Shown here: one piece after another, positions 10,032 through 18,600 of the stretch
Layout: every line of letters begins with the position of its first letter
Numbering within the stretch: the stretch's first letter is position 1
NCBI GenBank assembly: GCA_964615935.1
Contig: CAZTTG010000027.1
Span: 5,305-69,304, forward strand
DNA from: CAZTTG01 sp964615935
GTDB taxonomy: Bacteria; Planctomycetota; UBA1135; GCA-002686595
DNA: 64,000 nucleotides
Reading direction: 5' to 3'
Notes under the pieces: model-generated
Told to the model about the DNA's origin: nothing
What the model saw: the letters and a program-made list of their open reading frames with translations, nothing else
Databases searched by the model: none
Made by a program: the position numbers and the translations under genes

Positions 10032-11321
10032 ATGTCCACGCGGCGGGATGAGCCCCGGCCGGCCTGCCCCAGGTCGGCCGGGCCGAGGGAGGGAGCGCGG
10101 CCCCTGAGCAGCCGGCCGGTCGCCGAGATCGAGGATCTCGACGGCCTCTTCGAGCAGAGCCTGCCGGCCTTCGGCGGGGCCATCCTGCGGCGCGCCTGGA
10201 CCCTGCTCGACGAGGCCATCGGTCGGGGCGTGCCCATGACCCTGTCGGTGGCCGGGCCGGTGACCGCCTCGGGCCAGCACCTGGCCTGGCTCAACCCCCT
10301 GCTGGACACCGGCTGGTTCGCCACCGTCTCGACCACCGACGCGGCCTGCTACCACGACGCGCACCGGGGCCTGGACGGCGCCGCCGAGCGCCCCTTCTTC
10401 TCGGTGCCCCTGCACGGCGACGACACCGCCCTGCGCGAGGAGCGCGTCATCCGCATCACCGATGTCGGCTTCGAGGAGGAGGTGCTGCTGGAGACCGACC
10501 GCTTCCTGCGCGCCTGCCTGGCCCGGCCCGAGTTCCAGCGCGAGATGAGCGGCACCCTGTTCCGCAGCCTGCTGGGCCGGCGCTACGCCGCCCAGGAGCG
10601 GAAGAACGGGGCGCCCGAGGGACTTCTGGCGCTGTGCCACCGCAAGGCCATCCCGGTCTTCGTGGGCGCGCCCGCGGACGGCTCGATCTTCCTGAACTCG
10701 GTGTGCTCGTGGGCCCTGGCGGAGGTGGGCCAGGGCCAGCACCACCTGCGCCTCGACCTGCACCAGGAGGTCTTCGAGAACTGCTCCTATCACTACTGGG
10801 GCCTGTTCGCCTCCGAGGCCAGGGCCCTGGGCACGCTGATCCTGGGCGGGGGCGTCCCCAAGAACTTCAACCTGCAGCCCGAGCCGACCCTGGAGCAGAT
10901 CCTCGGCCTGCGCGGCATCCGCGGCTTCCTGTACGACATCCAGATCACCACCGCGCCGGTCACCGACGGCTCGCTGTCCTCCTGCCCCCCCGCCGAGGGG
11001 GTCACCTGGGGCAAGGTCGACAAGGATCATCACCGCTCGACCTGCTGCAGCCTGCCGTGCGACTACAGCATGGTGATGCCCTTCCTGGTCAAGGCCCTGC
11101 TGGAGAAGCGCCGGCGCCTGGAGCGGCTCGCGGCGGAGCTGGGGGAGGGCCCCGCCCTCGAGCGGCACCCGGAAGCGCGCGGCTACCTGCGCGACCCCGG
11201 GGGCTACCGTCTGCTGGAGCAGCGCGAGGAGCTCATGGCCGAGCTCATGGAGCAGGTCCGCGCCGGCGCCGGCGCCCTGCGCGCCGCGGCCTCCTATCCC
11301 CTGGCCCCCTCACCGCCCTGA
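10032..11321 (+). CDS. Deoxyhypusine-synthase-like polyamine enzyme
   Basis: The 429-residue protein belongs to the deoxyhypusine synthase fold. It has the NAD-binding and active-site landmarks of the family: TLSVAGPVTASGQHL, STTDAACYHD, PVFVGAPADGSIF, and Lys328 in EGVTWGKVD, which matches the lysine that carries the butylimine in eukaryotic DHS. Bacteria lack eIF5A, and bacterial members are reported to make homospermidine or related polyamines from putrescine or spermidine by NAD-linked aminobutyl transfer, which is the likely role here. The N-terminal 30 residues are poorly conserved, so the start could lie inside. The ATG at 10032 follows a divergent promoter region. No other polyamine gene is adjacent. 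Confidence 0.8.
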   Translation: MSTRRDEPRPACPRSAGPREGARPLSSRPVAEIEDLDGLFEQSLPAFGGAILRRAWTLLDEAIGRGVPMTLSVAGPVTASGQHLAWLNPLLDTGWFATVSTTDAACYHDAHRGLDGAAERPFFSVPLHGDDTALREERVIRITDVGFEEEVLLETDRFLRACLARPEFQREMSGTLFRSLLGRRYAAQERKNGAPEGLLALCHRKAIPVFVGAPADGSIFLNSVCSWALAEVGQGQHHLRLDLHQEVFENCSYHYWGLFASEARALGTLILGGGVPKNFNLQPEPTLEQILGLRGIRGFLYDIQITTAPVTDGSLSSCPPAEGVTWGKVDKDHHRSTCCSLPCDYSMVMPFLVKALLEKRRRLERLAAELGEGPALERHPEARGYLRDPGGYRLLEQREELMAELMEQVRAGAGALRAAASYPLAPSPP

Positions 11322-11357
11322 GAACCTCCAAAGCCCACGCGAAGGACGAGGTCGACC

Positions 11358-11981
11358 ATGTCCACACCCGAGACGGGATCGGATGGAGCCGGCACGCCGG
11401 AGGAGCCTCGGCTCCCGCCGCACCGGATCGAGCCGGCGCGCTCGAACCGCTCCCGCTGCAAGCAATGCCGGCGCAAGATCGAAAAGGGGAGCTTGAGGCT
11501 GGGGGTACGCATCGAGGGTCCCTTCGGCGAGGGATTCCTCTGGTACCACCTACGCTGCGGCGCCCGCCGGCACCTGGAGAGCGTGGAGAGCGCCTACGAG
11601 GCCCGGGCCTGGGAGGAGGGGGTCGAGGTGCCCCCCATCGAGGAGCTGCGGAGCCTCGCCCTGCAGGCCGATGAGGAGCGGCGCGACCGCAAGACGGCCC
11701 CCTACGTCGAGGTGGCCCCCAGCGGCCGCTCCCACTGCAAGCTGTGCGGGGAGAAGATCGCCAAGGGCGGCCCCCGGCTGATCATGCTCCGCCAGGTCGA
11801 GTTCTACGGCCAGACCCGCGCCGGCCCGGTCAACATCCACCCGGCCTGCGCGGCCACCGAGATGGAGCGCGAGGACTCCCTGGTGGAGGCCGGCGATCTG
11901 GCCGAGAAGCTGCGCGCCCACAGCGCCGGGGTGCCCCCCGAGGTGGTGGAGCGGGCCCTGGCCGAGATCGAGGGGGCCTGA
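11358..11981 (+). CDS. Protein with two PARP-type zinc fingers
   Basis: The 207-residue protein contains two copies of the finger found at the N-terminus of eukaryotic PARP-1. Finger 1 has Cys34, Cys37, His64 and Cys67 (C-x2-C-x26-H-x2-C) with the family's RSRCKQCRRKIEKGSLRLG and LWYHLRC flanks. Finger 2 has Cys127, Cys130, His161 and Cys164 with SHCKLCGEKIAKGGPRL and HPAC. A charged helical linker (70-115) separates them and a short acidic helix ends the protein. There is no ADP-ribosyltransferase domain. PARP fingers bind DNA breaks, so a DNA-end sensing or damage role is a reasonable inference. The gene follows the polyamine enzyme by 36 bp and its stop abuts the stop of the convergent DUF502 gene. 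Confidence 0.85.
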   Translation: MSTPETGSDGAGTPEEPRLPPHRIEPARSNRSRCKQCRRKIEKGSLRLGVRIEGPFGEGFLWYHLRCGARRHLESVESAYEARAWEEGVEVPPIEELRSLALQADEERRDRKTAPYVEVAPSGRSHCKLCGEKIAKGGPRLIMLRQVEFYGQTRAGPVNIHPACAATEMEREDSLVEAGDLAEKLRAHSAGVPPEVVERALAEIEGA

Positions 11982-12563
11982 TCAGGCGGCCGGAGGCCGC
12001 GCGCCTCCGCCGGAGACCCCGCCCGAGACGATGAACTGCATGACCGCCGAGGAGTCGGCCTCGACCCGGTTCAGGCGCTCTCGCGGGAAGATCATCACGT
12101 TGCCGGCGAAGTTGTAGGACTGGGGGAAGTAGACCGCCGCCGAGCCCTCGCGGTCGAGCCAGGCGAGCTCCTGGCGGGTGATGAAGCCCAGCACCTCGCA
12201 GCCCATCTCCTCGCCCAGGGAGACCAGGACCGGAACGTCGAACTTCTTGTTGTCGCCCACGAAGGCCTCCATCAGGTCCCGGATCGCCCCGTAGATCAGC
12301 TTGACCAGCGGGAGGCGCTGGAAGAGGCGATCGATCAGCCGCACGAACCAGCCCGCGAAGAAGCTGGAGGCCAGCGTGCCGATGGCGGTGATCATCGCGA
12401 TCATCAGCGCGATGCCCAGCCCCGGCAGGCGCACGCCGAACCAGGCCTCGGTGTCGATCAGGGAATCGAGCCGGGTGAAGACCCAGTAGAGGACCCAGAT
12501 CGTCGCCGCGACCGGAACGACCAGGAGCAGACCGCGGAAGAAGCTGCGCAGGATTGCATTCAT
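11982..12563 (-). CDS. DUF502 family membrane protein
   Basis: The 193-residue protein has two transmembrane segments (about 8-28, LLVVPVAATIWVLYWVF, and 50-75, GIALMIAMITAIGTLA) followed by the DUF502 core: LPLVKLIYGAIRDLMEAF, VLVSLGEEMGCEVLGFIT, AAVYFPQSYNFAGNVMIFP. That matches the bacterial family related to plant COV1-type proteins, whose role is unknown. The length is typical. Its stop codon directly abuts the stop of the zinc-finger gene, and it is divergently transcribed from the SLC13 transporter across a 141-bp spacer. Confidence 0.85.
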   Translation of the reverse strand: MNAILRSFFRGLLLVVPVAATIWVLYWVFTRLDSLIDTEAWFGVRLPGLGIALMIAMITAIGTLASSFFAGWFVRLIDRLFQRLPLVKLIYGAIRDLMEAFVGDNKKFDVPVLVSLGEEMGCEVLGFITRQELAWLDREGSAAVYFPQSYNFAGNVMIFPRERLNRVEADSSAVMQFIVSGGVSGGGARPPAA

Positions 12564-12704
12564 GACCACCTCCGGCGGCGAGCATAGGGGCGGATCCGGA
12601 CCCGATCCAGGCCGCCGGCCGGGCCCGCCCTGGTCTCCCCCCCCAGCGCTGCTATCCTCTCGAGCGCTGCCCGCGACGACGGCGCGGCATCTGCAGAGGC
12701 CCTC

Positions 12705-14240
12705 ATGAGCGCAATGGAGTCCGCTCGCGCGAACGGGGGGGGCGCCGCGCGGACGGCGGCCCTCATCGGCGGGCCCCTGGCCTCGATCGCGCTGCTCTGC
12801 TACGGCGATCTGGCGCCCGGCCACCCCGAGGTGACGCGGGCCGCCGCGGTGGCCCTCCTGATGGCGATCTGGTGGATCACCGAGGCGCTGCCGCTGGCCG
12901 CGACCGCCTTCCTGCCCATGGTCCTGTTCCCGCTGCTGGGCGTCATGGACAGCAAGCTGGTGGCCTCCCAGTACTTCAACGCCAACATCTTCCTCTTCGT
13001 CGGCGGCTTCATCGTGGCCCTGGCCATGGAGCGCTGGAGCCTGCACCGCCGGATCGCCCTGCGGATCCTGCTGCTGTTCGGCGTGCACCCGGGGAGGATC
13101 CTCCTGGGGTTCATGCTGGCCACCTGGTTCCTCTCGATGTGGATCTCCAACACGGCCGCCGCGATGATGATGGTCACCATCGTCCTGGCGATCCTGGCCA
13201 AGATCGAGGAGGGGGTGGGGCCCGAGCGGATCCGGCGCTTCTCCGTCGGGCTGCTCCTGGGAGTGGCCTACAGCGCCTCGATCGGCGGCATCGCGACCCT
13301 GGTGGGCACGCCCCCCAACCTGTCGTTCACCCGCATCCTGGAGATCCTCTTCCCCGAGGCGCCCGAGATCTCCTTCGCCCGCTGGTTCCTGTTCGCGACG
13401 CCCATCTCGGTCGCCCTGCTGGCGGCCGCCTGGGCGCTGCTCATGCTGCTCTTCGTGCCCCGCAAGGGGAAGCTGAGCATCCCCTCGGACGTGCTCCTCC
13501 GGCAGCACCGGGAGCTGGGTGCGATGTCGCTGGCCGAGAAGCTGGTCCTGGTCGACTTCGCGGTGCTGGTCCTGCTGTGGCTCTTCCGCCGGAAGATCCA
13601 GATCGGGGCCCTGGTCCTCCCCGGCTGGTCGCAGCTCCTGCCCGAGTCGGGCTTCGTCTCCGACGGCACGGTGGCCATCGGGATGGCCCTCCTGCTCTTC
13701 GCCCTGCCCTCCGGCGCGAAGCGGGGTCAGCGGCTGATGGACTGGTCGACCGCCGCGCGGCTGCCCTGGGGGATCGTGATGCTCTTCGGGGGGGGCTTCG
13801 CCCTGGCCCGGGGCTTCGCCGACTCGGGCCTCTCGGAGTGGATCGGCGGCCGGCTCAGCGCCGCGGGGGAGATGGAGCCCGTGGGACTGCTGGCCGTGTT
13901 CTGCCTCTCGGTCACCTTCCTCACCGAGCTGACCTCCAACACCGCCACCACCGAGATGATCCTGCCGGTGCTGGGCGGGCTGGCGCGGGAGATCGGCATG
14001 CACCCCCTGTACCTGATGGTGCCGGTGACCCTGTCCTGCTCCTGCGCCTTCATGATGCCGGTGGCCACGCCCCCCAACGCGATCGTCTTCGGCACCGAGC
14101 GCCTGCGCATCGCCGACATGGCCAGGGCCGGGCTGGCGCTGAACCTGATCGGGGCGGTGGTGATCATCGCGGGCACCTGCCTGCTGGGGAACGCGATCCT
14201 GGGCATCGACCTCTCCGCCATGCCGGACTGGGCCCGCTGA
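12705..14240 (+). CDS. SLC13/DASS family sodium-coupled anion (di/tricarboxylate or phosphate) transporter
   Basis: The 511-residue inner-membrane protein has the two diagnostic SNT signatures of the divalent anion:sodium symporters: SMWISNTAAAMMM (near residue 150) and ELTSNTATTEMILP (near 410), plus WWITEALPLAAT and NLSFTRI around the re-entrant hairpins. Eleven or so hydrophobic spans fit the family. Substrates of relatives include succinate, citrate, sulfate and phosphate; the substrate here cannot be decided. A TATCCT-like -10 lies near 12653. The half-size TSUP gene follows 45 bp downstream on the same strand. Confidence 0.9.
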   Translation: MSAMESARANGGGAARTAALIGGPLASIALLCYGDLAPGHPEVTRAAAVALLMAIWWITEALPLAATAFLPMVLFPLLGVMDSKLVASQYFNANIFLFVGGFIVALAMERWSLHRRIALRILLLFGVHPGRILLGFMLATWFLSMWISNTAAAMMMVTIVLAILAKIEEGVGPERIRRFSVGLLLGVAYSASIGGIATLVGTPPNLSFTRILEILFPEAPEISFARWFLFATPISVALLAAAWALLMLLFVPRKGKLSIPSDVLLRQHRELGAMSLAEKLVLVDFAVLVLLWLFRRKIQIGALVLPGWSQLLPESGFVSDGTVAIGMALLLFALPSGAKRGQRLMDWSTAARLPWGIVMLFGGGFALARGFADSGLSEWIGGRLSAAGEMEPVGLLAVFCLSVTFLTELTSNTATTEMILPVLGGLAREIGMHPLYLMVPVTLSCSCAFMMPVATPPNAIVFGTERLRIADMARAGLALNLIGAVVIIAGTCLLGNAILGIDLSAMPDWAR

Positions 14241-14285
14241 GGCACGGCCCTACCATCCCGCCAGCGGCCCTGCCATGATGGACGC

Positions 14286-14561
14286 ATGTCCCTCTTCGGC
14301 GTGGAGACCCTGTTCTCCTCCCCCGGGGAGCTGCTGCTGGTCGCCCTGATCGTGGCCGCCGCCCAGGCGGTCTACGTCCTGCTGGGCCTGATCGCGGCCG
14401 CGCACCTGGTCTCGGCCCTCCTCCTCCTGCCCGCGGTCGCGCTGGGCGCCTGGCTCGGCCACCGCGTCCACCTCGGCCTCGCGGAGAGCGGCTTCCGGCG
14501 CCCGGTGAGCGCGGCGCTCCTGCTCATCGGCCTGCTGCTCCTGGTGCCGGGCGCGGGCTGA
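14286..14561 (+). CDS. Half-size TSUP (TauE/SafE-like) membrane protein
   Basis: This 91-residue protein has three hydrophobic segments and the hallmark end of the sulfite exporter TauE/SafE (TSUP) family: VALGAWLGHRVHLGLAESGFRRPVSAALLLIGLLLL, here given as the region around residues 50-86. Full TSUP proteins have about 250 residues in two similar halves. Only the second half is present, and the 45 bp upstream hold no trace of the first. It may be a gene remnant, or a small protein that dimerises to rebuild the two-fold transporter. A start at the ATG at 14286 keeps the first membrane segment intact. Confidence 0.6.
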   Translation: MSLFGVETLFSSPGELLLVALIVAAAQAVYVLLGLIAAAHLVSALLLLPAVALGAWLGHRVHLGLAESGFRRPVSAALLLIGLLLLVPGAG

Positions 14562-14583
14562 ACCGGGCACCGCGACCGGGGGA

Positions 14584-14599
14584 CGGCACGTTTCCTGCA
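14584..14599 (+). promoter_or_regulatory. Possible sigma-54 (-24/-12) promoter before the ABC operon
   Basis: CGGCACG-N4-CTGCA matches the TGGCACG-N4-TTGCA consensus at all but two positions, with the GG and GC pairs 12 bp apart. It lies in the 160-bp gap before the ABC ATPase gene. A TAGAAT at 14603-14608 could instead be a sigma-70 -10, but it lacks a -35. No activator site was recognised, so this is weaker than the groEL case. Confidence 0.35.
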
Positions 14600-14721
14600 T
14601 GTTAGAATCGCACCGGTCAGCGGAGGCGGTCGGGGGGGACGCGCGCGTGCCAATGCGGCACGCCGGGCCGATCTCGCCCCGGGGGGACCGTCGAGCCTCG
14701 CGAGGCGGGCCGGCCGAGCCC

Positions 14722-15696
14722 ATGCTGGAGATCCGCAACCTTCAGAACACCTACCGCGGGGGCGTGCGCGCCCTGCGGGGGGTCTCCCTCACCATCGAGC
14801 CGGGGATGTTCGGCCTCCTGGGCCCCAACGGCGCGGGCAAGTCGACGCTGATGAAGTGCGTGGCGACCCTGCTCGCCCCGGACGCCGGCACGATCACCTT
14901 CGAGGGCATCGACGTGCTCACCGAGCGCGAGAAGGTGCGCCGCCTCCTGGGCTACCTCCCCCAGGACTTCGGCCTCTACCCCAGCCTGAGCGCCGAGCAG
15001 ATGCTCGAGTACCTGGCGGTCATGAAGGGCATCGCCAACCGACGCGAGCGCCGGGCCACGGTGGCCGCGCTGCTGGAGCGGGTCAACCTGGCCAGCGTCA
15101 AGAAGCGCCGGCTGGGCGGCTTCTCCGGCGGCATGCGGCAGCGCTTCGGCATCGCCCAGGCCCTGCTCGGCTCGCCGCGGCTCCTGGTGGTCGACGAGCC
15201 CACCGCCGGGCTGGACCCCGAGGAGCGCAACCGCTTCCACAACCTGCTGTCCGAGCTGGCCAGCGACATCGTCATCCTGCTCTCGACGCACATCGTCAGC
15301 GACGTGACCGCCCTGTGCCACCGCATGGCGATCATCCACGAGGGCTCCCTGGCCTTCCAGGGCACGCCGCACGAGGCGGTCGAGGGCCTGCGCGGGGTGG
15401 TGTGGGAGAAGACCGTGCCGCGCTCGCTGATGGAGCGCTACCAGGAGCGCCTGCCGGTCATCTCGGAGAGCCCCGGGCTGGACGGGGTGCGCCTGCGGGT
15501 GCTGCTGGGGGGCGGCCACCCCGGGGACGACTTCGTCCCGGGCGAGTCCTTCGAGCCGGTCGAGCCCACCCTGGAGGACGCCTACTTCCACTTCGTGGGC
15601 GACGCGCGGCGGCCGGAGCGGGACCGGGACCTCCAGCGCGAGGCCCTGCGCTCGGCGCGCGCGCGCAGCGATCCGGAGCGGGAGGAGCCGGCGTGA
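14722..15696 (+). CDS. ABC transporter ATP-binding protein
   Basis: The 324-residue subunit powers an ABC-2 type exporter. Motifs are Walker A LLGPNGAGKSTLM, Q-loop LPQDFGLYPSLS, signature LGGFSGGMRQRFGIAQALL, Walker B LLVVDEPTAGLDPEERN and the H-loop LLSTHIVSDV. The C-terminal 100 residues form an extension common in the multidrug/antibiotic type. The ATG at 14722 (MLEIRNLQ) matches the usual start; the frame is open further upstream but that sequence is not domain-like and overlaps a promoter candidate. The stop overlaps the permease gene start (GTGA), so the two are translationally coupled. Confidence 0.92.
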   Translation: MLEIRNLQNTYRGGVRALRGVSLTIEPGMFGLLGPNGAGKSTLMKCVATLLAPDAGTITFEGIDVLTEREKVRRLLGYLPQDFGLYPSLSAEQMLEYLAVMKGIANRRERRATVAALLERVNLASVKKRRLGGFSGGMRQRFGIAQALLGSPRLLVVDEPTAGLDPEERNRFHNLLSELASDIVILLSTHIVSDVTALCHRMAIIHEGSLAFQGTPHEAVEGLRGVVWEKTVPRSLMERYQERLPVISESPGLDGVRLRVLLGGGHPGDDFVPGESFEPVEPTLEDAYFHFVGDARRPERDRDLQREALRSARARSDPEREEPA

Positions 15697-18600
15697 GCCG
15701 CGCGGCGCTGCTGGCCACGGTGGGCGTGGCGCTGCGCACCAACCTGCGGCGGCTCACCACCTGGGTCTTCGCCGCCGTCTTCGTGCTGATCGCTCTCCTG
15801 CTGTACGGCGGCGCCCTGGCCTTCGGGGGCATGACCGCCACCGGGGTCAAGCTGGCGGTCAACTCCGACTACGTCATCGCCCTGGTGCTGGCGGCCTACA
15901 GCTTCATGCTGATGCACTTCACCGCCACCCTGAACGGCGACCCGGTGGTGGTGGATCGGCGGCTGGGGCTGGCCCCCATCCTGCGCGCCACGCCGACGCC
16001 CCCGCGGGTCTACCTCCTGGGGCGCTTCCTGGGCGGTTCCCTCTCGGTCTCGTTGCTCTACGCGATCTTCGTCGCGGCCCTGGTCCTGGGACAGCTCCTG
16101 CCCGGGGACGACACGCTGGTGCTCCCCCTCCGGATCTGGCCCTACCTCGAGTTCGGGCTGCTCTTCGTCTTCGTCTCGACCTTCTTCGTGGGAGCGCTCT
16201 CCTTCGCGCTGGCCACCCTCACCGGCAGCATGAAGCCGGCCTACATCGCGGTGACCGCCCTCCTGGTGGGCTGGTACCTGATGATGAGGCTCATGGGCGA
16301 CGAGCAGATGCGCACCCTCGCCTACTGGGAGCCCTCCGGGCTGATCTGGCTGGTCGAGAAGGTGGCGCGCAGCCGCGGCAACGCCTGGCTGAACGAGCAC
16401 GGGATCGCGCCCGACGCGGGCCTGCTGATCAACCGGCTGGTGCTCGTGCTGCTGGGCGCGGCGGCCCTGGTCCACACCCTGCGGCGCTACCCCAAGCTGG
16501 AGGAGGCGGCCGGCGAGGCCGACGAGATCCGGCCCGGCCCGCTGGTGCGCCTGCAGGCCTGGCTGCGCGGCCGGCAGCCCCTCGTCGAGGACCGCTACCG
16601 GAGCTGGTCCGGGGGCGGCAACGCGCCCCGCCTGGAGCCGGCCCAGGAGGGTCCGGAGCTGTACGCGGCGCAGCTCCTCTGCTCGCTGCGCACCGAGCTG
16701 CGGCTCCTGCGGGCCGAGCGCAGCCTGTGGATCATGATCCCCATGATCATGCTCCTGTCGGGGGTGTGGGCCTACACCTTCGCGGGGCCCTTCAACCTGC
16801 CCATCTACCCGGTGTCCTCGGAGTTCGCCCAGCAGATGGTCGGCTCCCTGATGATCCTGCTCGCGGGCACCACCATCTTCTACACCGGCGAGGCCTTCCA
16901 CCGCGACCAGGCCCACGGCCTGCGCAGCATCATCTACGCCACGCCGGTGCCCAACTCGGCCCTGCTGCTGGGCAAGCTGGGGGCCATGCTGATCCTCTCG
17001 ATCGGCATGGTGCTCTGCACCTACCTCACCGGGGTGGTCAGCCAGGCCATCCGCTGGCTGGCGATCGACGGGCGCCTGTACCTGGACCTGGTGCCCTACC
17101 GCGAGGTGGGCCTGCGCGTGGTGCTGCCCTCGGTGGCCATCCTGTGCGCCCTGGCCCTGGTGGTCAACGTGCTCGTGCGCGGCCGCTACCTGGCCTACTT
17201 CTCGCTGATCGGCCTGGGATCCCTCTACGTGTGGCTGCTCACCCAGGGCCGCCGCGACCTGGTGCACAACCCCCTGCTGGTGGGGCACTGGTCCTACTCG
17301 GACATGACCCGTCTGGAGCCCTTCGGGCTCCGGCTGGCCCTGCACCACCTGTACTGGGCGTGCGTGATGGGCGGCCTGCTGGCCCTGGCCACCTGGCTCC
17401 TCGCGCGGCGCCGCCAGGGCCCCCTCGAGTACTTCCGACCGCGCCGCCTGCGCCGCCGACCCGGGGCGGCGATCGCCACCCTGGCCTTCCTGCTGGTCGC
17501 GCTGCTCCTGGGCCGGCACATCCAGGCGCGCTCCAACCTGCGCGGCACCGAGGGCGAGGTGCAGGATCGGCAGGTCGAGCTGGAGCAGCGCTACCTGCAC
17601 CTCCTGGAGGAGCCGCGGGTGGCCTTCCGCTCGGTCGACCTGGACCTGCGCCTGTGGCCCGAGCAGGGCGCCCTGGACGCCCAGGCGACGATCGAGCTCG
17701 AGAATCCCTACCCGGTCCCCATCGAGACCGCCTGGTTCACGGTGGATCCCCTGTTCGAGATCCGCCGCTTCGAGATCGACCGGGAGGCGGCCCCCTGGAG
17801 GACCGACGACGCCCTGCTCTGGATCCCCCTCGATCCGCCGCTGCTGCCCGGAGAGCGCGCCCTCCTGCACGTGGCCTGGTCCGGTCGGCCGCAGCCCGGG
17901 ATCCCCCGGGACGGCGGCGCGCAGGACACCTTCGTCCACCGCTCGGCGGTCATGCTGAACAGCTACGCGCCGCACCTGCTGCCCGTGCCGGGCCTGGCGC
18001 CCTACCTGTTCCTGCTCGACCCCGAGGAGCGCGAGGACCGCGGCCTGCCGGAGCTCGAGCTCCTGCGCGATCGCTCGGGCGACGCCTACGTGCCCACCGC
18101 CTTCGGCAGCGACACCCCCTACGAGCTGGAGATCCGCATCGACGCGCCCGTGCGCCTGACCGCCATCTCCGGCGGGCAGCGGGTGCACCGCCGGGTCTAC
18201 GGCGACCGGGCCGTCACCACCTGGCGCTCGGACGCGCCGGTCTCGGCCTTCGCCGTGCTGGCGGCCGAGTACGAGCGGGCGGTCCAGGGCGACGACGAGG
18301 TCTACTACCACGCCCGCCACACCTACAACCTGGACACCGTGCTGGAGGCCCTGCGCGACTCGCGCCGCGTCTTCGCCCGCTCCTTCGGGCCCTACCCCCA
18401 CCGCCAGCTGCGCATCGTCGAGTTCCCGCGCCTGGCGAGCTTCGCCCAGAGCTTCCCGACCACCATGCCCTACTCGGAGTCGATCGGCTTCCTGACCAAC
18501 CACCGCGAGGCGGGCCGCTTCATCGACGCCACCTACTTCGTGACCGCCCACGAGGTCGCCCACCAGTGGTGGGGCTACGTGGTCGACCCGGGCGCCAGCC

